Below, piece after piece: positions 59,677 to 64,000 of a DNA stretch of 64,000 nt (positions are counted from its first letter, which is position 1; each line of letters opens with the position of its first letter). Made by a program: the position numbers and the translations under genes. The notes beneath the pieces were generated by a model, which was not told the DNA's origin, did not search any database, and was given only the letters and a program-made list of their open reading frames with translations. Source of the stretch: Verrucomicrobiota bacterium (lineage in GTDB: Bacteria > Verrucomicrobiota > Verrucomicrobiia > Opitutales > Opitutaceae); contig JAEWQP010000038.1 in NCBI GenBank assembly GCA_023399155.1, positions 1 to 64,000 of the forward strand, given 5' to 3'.

Positions 59677-59726
59677 TGGCCGCTTCCTGCGGTAAGCCTA
59701 AAGGCACGTGTCCTCGGAAGCGGCCA
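59677..59726. ncRNA. Long-stem hairpin, possible structured RNA or site
   Basis: TGGCCGCTTCC at 59677-59687 pairs perfectly (11 bp) with GGAAGCGGCCA at 59716-59726, leaving a 28-base loop. It lies in a 440-bp gene-free stretch (59558-59996) before the HsdR-N gene. No T run follows. It could be a small RNA, terminator-like element or recombination site; nothing decides between these. Confidence 0.3.
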
Positions 59727-59838
59727 ATCGGCTCGCCCTCAGTCACTCTGTCAGCATAACTAACTCTCACGGTTCCCCTGTCTAGAGGACGGGGTCCACC
59801 TCACGGGGAGGTGAGACGGGAGCACCAGACACTTCAGT

Positions 59839-59943
59839 CTAGCCAACGTGCTCCGAAAGCGTTACCTACGAACCGTGCGCCCATCGCACCCGACCTGCTG
59901 CTACACGCGCTACCGCGTGTCCGACGCCGTTGCTGAGCGTGCG
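59839..59943. repeat. R4 leader-like repeat, copy 1
   Basis: A 105-bp element whose partner, also 105 bp, is at 61009-61113. Shared: CTAGCCAAC at the start, CGTGCGCCC-x-TCG-x-ACCC-x-ACCTG-x-TGC in the middle, and TGCTGAGCGTGCG at the end. A hairpin with changed bases (ACACGCG-CTAC-CGCGTGT here) lies before the end block. The start codon of the nuclease-like gene follows 53 bp later, after a CCCATCCCGAACC string. Confidence 0.7.
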
Positions 59944-59996
59944 TCTCCCCTGCCCTGCGGCCCTGCAGTTCGGCTCCCTTCACCCCATCCCGAACC

Positions 59997-60851
59997 ATGG
60001 CAAACATCCCTGCCCGCGTTGAGACCCGCATCAAGGAGGCGCTTAAGCGCTTCCAGCCTGTCGTCGAACAGGCCAAAGCCCGAGATATCGGCGAGGCTGA
60101 TACGTCCACACTCGTCAAAGACATCCTCGCCGAGCTGTTTGGCTACGACAAATACGCCGAGGTCACCGCGGAGTTCCAGATTAAGGGTACCTATTGCGAC
60201 CTTGCCCTGAAGATCGATGGTAAGCTGGCGCTCCTGATTGAGGTAAAGGCGATCAACTCCGAGCTCAAGGAGACTCAGATCAAACAGGCGGTCGACTACG
60301 CCGCGAATCAAGGACTCGAGTGGGTGATCCTGACGAACGCACAGACCTGGCAGATCTACAAGGTCGTCTTTGCCCAGCCGATCTCGAACGAGCTTCTGAT
60401 GACGCTCCCGTTCTCCACCCTTTCGGCGAAGAACGACAACGACCTTCAATCGCTCTTCCTTCTCACACGAGAGGCACAAGGGAAGTCACTGCTCGATGAA
60501 TACCACCAACAGAAACAGGCCCTCAGCCGGTTCTGCGTCGGCGCCGTTGTGCTCAGTGACCCGGTTGTCAGCGTGATCCGCCGTGAACTCAAGCGATTGT
60601 CCCCGGACGTGCGCATTGACGCCGACGAAATCTGCACCGTCCTCCGCGACGAGGTGATCAAGCGTGAGGTGCTCGAAGGTGATCGCGCCACCGAAGCGAA
60701 GCGGAAGGTGAACAAGGCAGCAAACAAGGCGCTCCGAGCCCGCATCGATTCTGAACCGTCAACGAACTCTTCGCCACCTACCGCCGCCGCGTGGGCCACA
60801 CCCGTGAGCGCAAATGTCTCACCCGCCGTCGGAGCCGAGGTCATCAGCTAG
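59997..60851 (+). CDS. Orphan HsdR-N-like nuclease-domain protein
   Basis: A 284-residue protein with the N-terminal domain of type I restriction R subunits: FQPVVEQAKARDIGEADTST, LVKDILAELFGYDKYAEVTA, then the PD-(D/E)xK core YCDLALKIDGKLALLIEVKA with Asp68 and Glu82-Val-Lys84, QAVDYAANQGLEWVILTNAQ and TWQIYKVVF. A helical tail of about 120 residues replaces the helicase motor. No HsdM or HsdS gene is near. Such stand-alone proteins are common and of uncertain role; nuclease activity is possible. It is flanked by the two R4 elements, next to the ABC-3C cluster. Confidence 0.88.
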   Translation: MANIPARVETRIKEALKRFQPVVEQAKARDIGEADTSTLVKDILAELFGYDKYAEVTAEFQIKGTYCDLALKIDGKLALLIEVKAINSELKETQIKQAVDYAANQGLEWVILTNAQTWQIYKVVFAQPISNELLMTLPFSTLSAKNDNDLQSLFLLTREAQGKSLLDEYHQQKQALSRFCVGAVVLSDPVVSVIRRELKRLSPDVRIDADEICTVLRDEVIKREVLEGDRATEAKRKVNKAANKALRARIDSEPSTNSSPPTAAAWATPVSANVSPAVGAEVIS

Positions 60852-60879
60852 CCCCCGCGATTTCCATTCCGCTGCCTTC

Positions 60880-60906
60880 GAGTCAAAAAACAAGACGTGA
60901 CCCCCT
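60880..60906. repeat. R2 core-like motif
   Basis: GTCAAAAAACAAGACGTGAC followed by CCCCTCG, a variant of the R2 core, just after the nuclease-like gene. The rest of 60852-61008 holds no gene. Confidence 0.5.
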
Positions 60907-61008
60907 CGCCGTCCCCTTCTGGCCGTCTTGGCCGCGCGCAGCCGTTGCCGGCAGGCTCCACTCGAGCGTAGCACTTCGAGCACGGGGTTCACTCAGCTCC
61001 ATTTCGCC

Positions 61009-61113
61009 CTAGCCAACCCGAGCACGAATCGATAGAGACAAACTCGTGCGCCCCTCGAACCCTACCTGATGCCGCACACGCTATTATGTGCCGAAACCGC
61101 TGCTGAGCGTGCG
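61009..61113. repeat. R4 leader-like repeat, copy 2
   Basis: Same length (105 bp) and order as copy 1. Its hairpin is GCACA-CGCTATTA-TGTGC. It is followed by CCCATCCGAATCGCC and an ATG at 61138, paralleling the string and start codon after copy 1. Here that ATG opens only a 27-codon frame. Confidence 0.7.
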
Positions 61114-61137
61114 CTATTTTATCCCATCCGAATCGCC

Positions 61138-61221
61138 ATGCGAGGCGTCCTCGCCCACTCTCTATTAGGGGAAGGCCAAGACACCGAGAAAGGCTATGAG
61201 GCTATGGACAAGCTGCTTTAG
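61138..61221 (+). pseudogene. Short frame after R4, possibly a gene remnant
   Basis: MRGVLAHSLLGEGQDTEKGY, EAMDKLL and stop. The position relative to the R4 element equals that of the nuclease-like gene's start, so it may be the head of a lost gene. The coding evidence is weak. The ABC-3C cluster starts 42 bp further. Confidence 0.25.
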
Positions 61222-61263
61222 CTGCAACTTCCGGAAACTGGCTGGGCGGACGATCTTTCTATT

Positions 61264-61434
61264 ATGGCACCTGAACACTGCACACTCTGGAACATTATCA
61301 GCGGGATCATTGGGCTCGTTATAGGCTCAGGACTCACGCTAACCATAACAAAGTCATCAAAAAAGAACTCGGTTCGCCAAGAAGGTGTCGTCGCCCGCGG
61401 TGACGTCGCCGGCAGAGACATCAACAAGAATTAA
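61264..61434 (+). CDS. Small membrane protein of the ABC-3C cluster
   Basis: A 56-residue protein: MAPEHCTLW, a membrane helix (NIISGIIGLVIGSGLTLTIT), then KSSKKNSVRQEGVV and ARGDVAGRDINKN at the end. The G-D-V-A-x-R-D-I-N-K string recurs at the start of the next protein (GDVAARDVNK). Its stop overlaps the next start by one base (TAATG). Position and the shared motif suggest it works with the CTD protein, perhaps as the membrane effector of the system. This role is inferred; I know of no named family. Composition is more A/T-rich than the core genes. Confidence 0.75.
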   Translation: MAPEHCTLWNIISGIIGLVIGSGLTLTITKSSKKNSVRQEGVVARGDVAGRDINKN

Positions 61435-62012
61435 TGATGTCAGATTCCGAGCACACTTCCGTCGTCCAAAGAGACATCGAAGCAATGGGCGACGTAGCTG
61501 CACGAGATGTCAACAAGCCTAAGTATATATTCATCACGCAGCAGCGGAATGACGACTACCTTGTAGCCCTCTATCGCCGATTGGCCAACGAAAAACTTGG
61601 ATCGCTAGAGGGCCAACCGAACGACTTACCTGGCGATTGGCTGACAACCAATGAAACCGAAGTAGTCGGTCTCAAGGACAAGCTCACGCGAGGAAGTCTG
61701 GACGAACACTTCGGTTACGCGAAGGAATGCAAAGAGAAGTACGCACGTCACATTGGAAAGTACGTAATGTATGAATCTGCTCGTTCAATAAATGCCTATC
61801 TTCTAGACACGATCGAGAGTTCGTACCAGACCAGCGTTTTACCACATCTAAAGACTATTCCGGCCGCGAATAAGCTAGAGCTCATGCGGCGCGGGGTAAC
61901 GGAGCCCCTTCGCGCTGCACTTGGTGAAAACCCGCTAGACTTCCTGCCGAGCCATATTGACGGCATGGTGTTTTTCCTCACCGGGAAATGCCGCATCAAG
62001 TGGAACGGATGA
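61434..62012 (+). CDS. ABC-three-component system CTD protein
   Basis: A 192-residue protein. After MMSDSEHTSVVQRDIEAMGD it carries GDVAARDVNKPKYIFITQQR, then a helical domain YLVALYRRLANEKLGS, TNETEVVGLKDKLTRGSLDE, YARHIGKYVMYESARSINAY and the ending DGMVFFLTGKCRIKWNG. That ending and order match, from memory, the C-terminal domain of ABC-3C effector proteins, which ends in a FLTGxCHIxW-like string. In classical ABC-3C proteins this domain is joined to a nuclease, protease or other effector; here only the short motif precedes it. It is followed by the middle-component gene with a 1-bp gap. Confidence 0.8.
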   Translation: MMSDSEHTSVVQRDIEAMGDVAARDVNKPKYIFITQQRNDDYLVALYRRLANEKLGSLEGQPNDLPGDWLTTNETEVVGLKDKLTRGSLDEHFGYAKECKEKYARHIGKYVMYESARSINAYLLDTIESSYQTSVLPHLKTIPAANKLELMRRGVTEPLRAALGENPLDFLPSHIDGMVFFLTGKCRIKWNG

Positions 62013-62013
62013 A

Positions 62014-62505
62014 ATGATAATCTACCATCCAGCGTTCGACCTGTATCACTGCGCATTTCGTCAGCTAGTGCTACTGCATCGCTTACCAAAGCACGAAGCC
62101 TCTGCCGCGAAGCTAGAATTGCTCGACTTCTACTTTCTGTTTCCGCGCGAGATTGCGGATGTGGAGCTTACAACGCTTGACAGAATTCCAAAAGCCGAAT
62201 TTCGACGCTTTCCACAATACGAGTCAATCCAGACGCCTAGTAAAGTGTTTTTTCGTCTCCAAGCGATATTTCATCAGGCCACGCGCACGCTTATAGCGCG
62301 TGCGTTCGTTGATCAAGCAGAAGGAGCTGATCTCCTCAGACTCAACTTGGCATCAATCCCCGAGGATCTACTTCATAGAATTCAGAACCGCGAAGCGCAC
62401 TCAGCGCAAGTTCTCGACTTTCTTGTAGAACGCATGAGCGGATACACCGTGACGGAACTTAGGGGCAGAACAGGACTGCAGCCAACGAACAATGACCGAA
62501 AATAG
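62014..62505 (+). CDS. ABC-three-component system middle component
   Basis: A 163-residue protein from the ATG at 62014: MIIYHPAFDLYHCAFRQLVL, LHRLPKHEASAAKLELLDFY, FLFPREIADVEL, VFFRLQAIFHQATRTLIARA, SAQVLDFLVERMSGYTVTEL. The start (IYHPAFDxYHxxFR) and helical body fit the 'middle component' class that sits between CTD protein and ATPase in ABC-3C systems (from memory of the family). It probably bridges the two. The gene begins 1 bp after the CTD stop and overlaps the ATPase start by 14 bp. Confidence 0.8.
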   Translation: MIIYHPAFDLYHCAFRQLVLLHRLPKHEASAAKLELLDFYFLFPREIADVELTTLDRIPKAEFRRFPQYESIQTPSKVFFRLQAIFHQATRTLIARAFVDQAEGADLLRLNLASIPEDLLHRIQNREAHSAQVLDFLVERMSGYTVTELRGRTGLQPTNNDRK

Positions 62506-64000
62506 GCCGCATATCATTATCAGACGACTGCGTGTCCGAGCCGGAACCCATATTGCGTATGATCAACGCTTTCACGATGGCATTAACGTGATTCGCGGCG
62601 AGAACAGCTCAGGAAAGTCTACAATTCTCGATTTCATATTCTTCGTTCTCGGCGGAGACATCACGATCTGGAAATCTGCAGCCGCTCTATGTACCGACGT
62701 GACCGCCGAAGTTTCCATCACGGGAGAAATAGTCACACTCCAAAGGGAAATCTCACCCTCGCGGCCTTCCCTATGCATCTATTTAGGCACCATGGATGAG
62801 TCTGATGCTCACCGTTTCAAGAACTGGTCAGTCTATCCCTATGCAGCCAAAGGCGAGAGCGAGAGTTTTTCTAAAGTTCTCTTCAGAATACTCGGTTTCC
62901 CAGAGGTACGCTCTGATCAAGATAATATCATCACGATGCATCAGGTACTCCGCCTTGCATACGTGGATCAGGTTTCGCGCAAGACTTCGTTAATGCGCGA
63001 GCACGATTGGGATACCCCGCTTACGCGTCAGATTGTGGCGGACCTATTGCTCGGAGTATATGACGACTCTCTATATGCTGATGAACAGGAATTGCGGCAA
63101 CTTGACCTCGACTTTCGAGCAGCCGAACAACAACTCATCCACAATCGAGACATAGTTGATGCGGTCGAGCAGGGTCTTACCCAAGAGAAACTCGACAACC
63201 GGATCGCTAAGGCGGCTGCCGCACTAGACGAAGTTAATGATCGCATTGATTCTGCGCTCGACGAGAAGCTAACGGTGCAAGACACGTCGCAAGGTGAGAT
63301 TGAACGACTCCGAAAAGAGATCATCAGACTAAACCACAAGGCATCGTCAATCACATCGACAATTGATGAACTGCAGGTGGATGAGGCTGACTCAATTCGG
63401 TTTGTTGAGAGCCTTTCCGAGAAGGTTGCCGCCATTGATGAATCGTTGGCTACGCAGCTAGCCATAGGGCAACTGCCATCGTGTCCGGTATGCAGCGTAC
63501 CACTAAAACATGAGCACGGCATAACAACGTGCGAGTTTAGCGGCAGGAGAATCAAAACTGATACGCCACGGACGGAACTGCTTAAAGTGCGCGAGGAGAT
63601 TCGATATCAGATCCAGGAATCGCAGTCGCTCATCCGGGAGCGCCAGGAAAAGCTCGCCACTCTAGCTTTTGAGAAGGAAGAAGTGGTCGCAGCTATTGCT
63701 CGAGCGACACGCACGCTCAAGCAAAAGACAAGTTCGGTGAAGTCCGCACGCGACAACAGACTCAACGAACTGTACCTTGAAAAAGGGCGTCTCGAGTCCG
63801 ACTTCTCTACGACGCAAAAACTCGGAAAGTATCTGGAGGTTCTTGTTCGTCTAGAAAAGCACGTTGCATCCCTTCGTTCCGCAATAGGCGGCTTGAAGGA
63901 GAGGATACGGCAAAAGCGCGGACTGCAACGGGCTCGATGGGCACGCGCAATCGACGATGTCGGGCGAAACGTCGCCTATATCTTAATGAACGATTTCGAC
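62492..64000 (+). CDS. ABC-3C SMC/Rad50-like ATPase, 3' end beyond the window
   Basis: 503 codons from the ATG at 62492 with no stop before the window end. MTENRPHIIIRRLRVRAGTH is followed by the Walker A motif VIRGENSSGKSTILDFIFFV (Lys42), a Q-loop region (DNIITMHQVLRLAYVDQVSR) and two long coiled-coil arms (LDEVNDRIDSALDEKLTVQD and EKEEVVAAIARATRTLKQKT). Between them is a zinc-hook-like centre CPVCSVPLKHEHGITTC (Cys331, Cys334, Cys347). The Walker B and signature motifs are expected beyond 64000. It would be the ATP-driven sensor or motor of the conflict system. Confidence 0.88.
   Translation, partial: MTENRPHIIIRRLRVRAGTHIAYDQRFHDGINVIRGENSSGKSTILDFIFFVLGGDITIWKSAAALCTDVTAEVSITGEIVTLQREISPSRPSLCIYLGTMDESDAHRFKNWSVYPYAAKGESESFSKVLFRILGFPEVRSDQDNIITMHQVLRLAYVDQVSRKTSLMREHDWDTPLTRQIVADLLLGVYDDSLYADEQELRQLDLDFRAAEQQLIHNRDIVDAVEQGLTQEKLDNRIAKAAAALDEVNDRIDSALDEKLTVQDTSQGEIERLRKEIIRLNHKASSITSTIDELQVDEADSIRFVESLSEKVAAIDESLATQLAIGQLPSCPVCSVPLKHEHGITTCEFSGRRIKTDTPRTELLKVREEIRYQIQESQSLIRERQEKLATLAFEKEEVVAAIARATRTLKQKTSSVKSARDNRLNELYLEKGRLESDFSTTQKLGKYLEVLVRLEKHVASLRSAIGGLKERIRQKRGLQRARWARAIDDVGRNVAYILMNDFD

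Noticed and set aside
59839..61113. R4 elements as integron attC sites flanking a cassette
   Set aside because: Length and hairpins are suggestive, but the core sites do not fit: AGCCAAC instead of RYYYAAC and GCTGAGC instead of GTTRRRY, and no integrase is present. Kept only as a leader-like repeat.
1..64000. tRNA, rRNA or riboswitch genes
   Set aside because: Read for cloverleaf ends, rRNA-conserved strings and common riboswitch cores; nothing convincing was found by eye, and no covariance search could be run.

Overview
The window looks like a chromosomal piece of a GC-rich Verrucomicrobiota bacterium, most likely Opitutaceae-like. This is inferred from gene content, not from a marker gene. 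The signs are a PadR regulator with an ADOP-type MacB/FtsX permease, many secreted glycoside hydrolases (GH9, GH97, GH10, GH30, GH127, GH51), a giant hybrid sensor kinase with a periplasmic propeller, two ECF sigma systems, and long intergenic spaces full of dispersed repeats and gene fragments. I saw no rRNA, tRNA or CRISPR array.

Layout. 1-11.3 kb: repeat family R1 (arrays at 1-590 and 4997-5575, single copies near 10.1 and 11.1 kb) surrounds PadR + ADOP permease, a secreted protein, a GH9 cellulase-like enzyme and a PD40 propeller protein. 11.3-27.8 kb: di-heme cytochrome c, metallophosphoesterase, GH97, a DGPF/YCII protein with its ECF42-type sigma factor, GH10 xylanase, VOC protein, a translationally coupled pair of SPFH/prohibitin proteins, a membrane AraC regulator, an esterase-like protein lacking its nucleophile serine, a RibD/DHFR-like reductase and a MarR-GNAT fusion. 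27.9-38.2 kb: an arabinoxylan-type locus on the minus strand (GH51, GH127, GH30, hybrid sensor kinase). 38.5-45.2 kb: serine hydrolase, PQQ-type propeller, outer-membrane barrel, ECF sigma/anti-sigma pair. 45.6-50.1 kb: a four-gene envelope glycan operon (PAP2-GT2 fusion, LAB_N protein, GT39, FkbM methyltransferase). 50.5-52.6 kb: OmpR-type two-component pair. 52.6-64 kb: an accessory region, visibly more A/T-rich in parts. It holds a segment bounded by 20-bp direct repeats and carrying an IS5-family element, several lipoproteins, a frameshifted DNA-binding gene, an orphan HsdR-N nuclease-like protein, and at the right edge an ABC-three-component (ABC-3C) type conflict system cut off by the window end.

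How the parts work together. The GH51/GH127/GH30 genes and the adjacent hybrid kinase probably form an arabinoxylan sensing and degradation unit, helped by the GH10 xylanase elsewhere. The 45.6-50.1 kb operon resembles the logic of polyprenyl-phosphate-sugar synthesis followed by GT39 transfer to a lipid or glycan. The most interesting part is the right-hand 4 kb: a small membrane protein and a CTD protein sharing a G-D-V-A-x-R-D-(I/V)-N-K motif, a middle component, and an SMC-like ATPase with a CxxC zinc-hook-like centre. All four are packed with overlaps of 1-14 bp or a 1-bp gap. A 105-bp leader-like repeat occurs before this cluster and before the neighbouring nuclease gene.

A second theme is gene decay. 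Short tails or heads of genes (NmrA-like, lipoprotein, histidine kinase, GH51, regulator) sit in the intergenic spaces, and four dispersed repeat families (R1-R4) account for much of the non-coding DNA.
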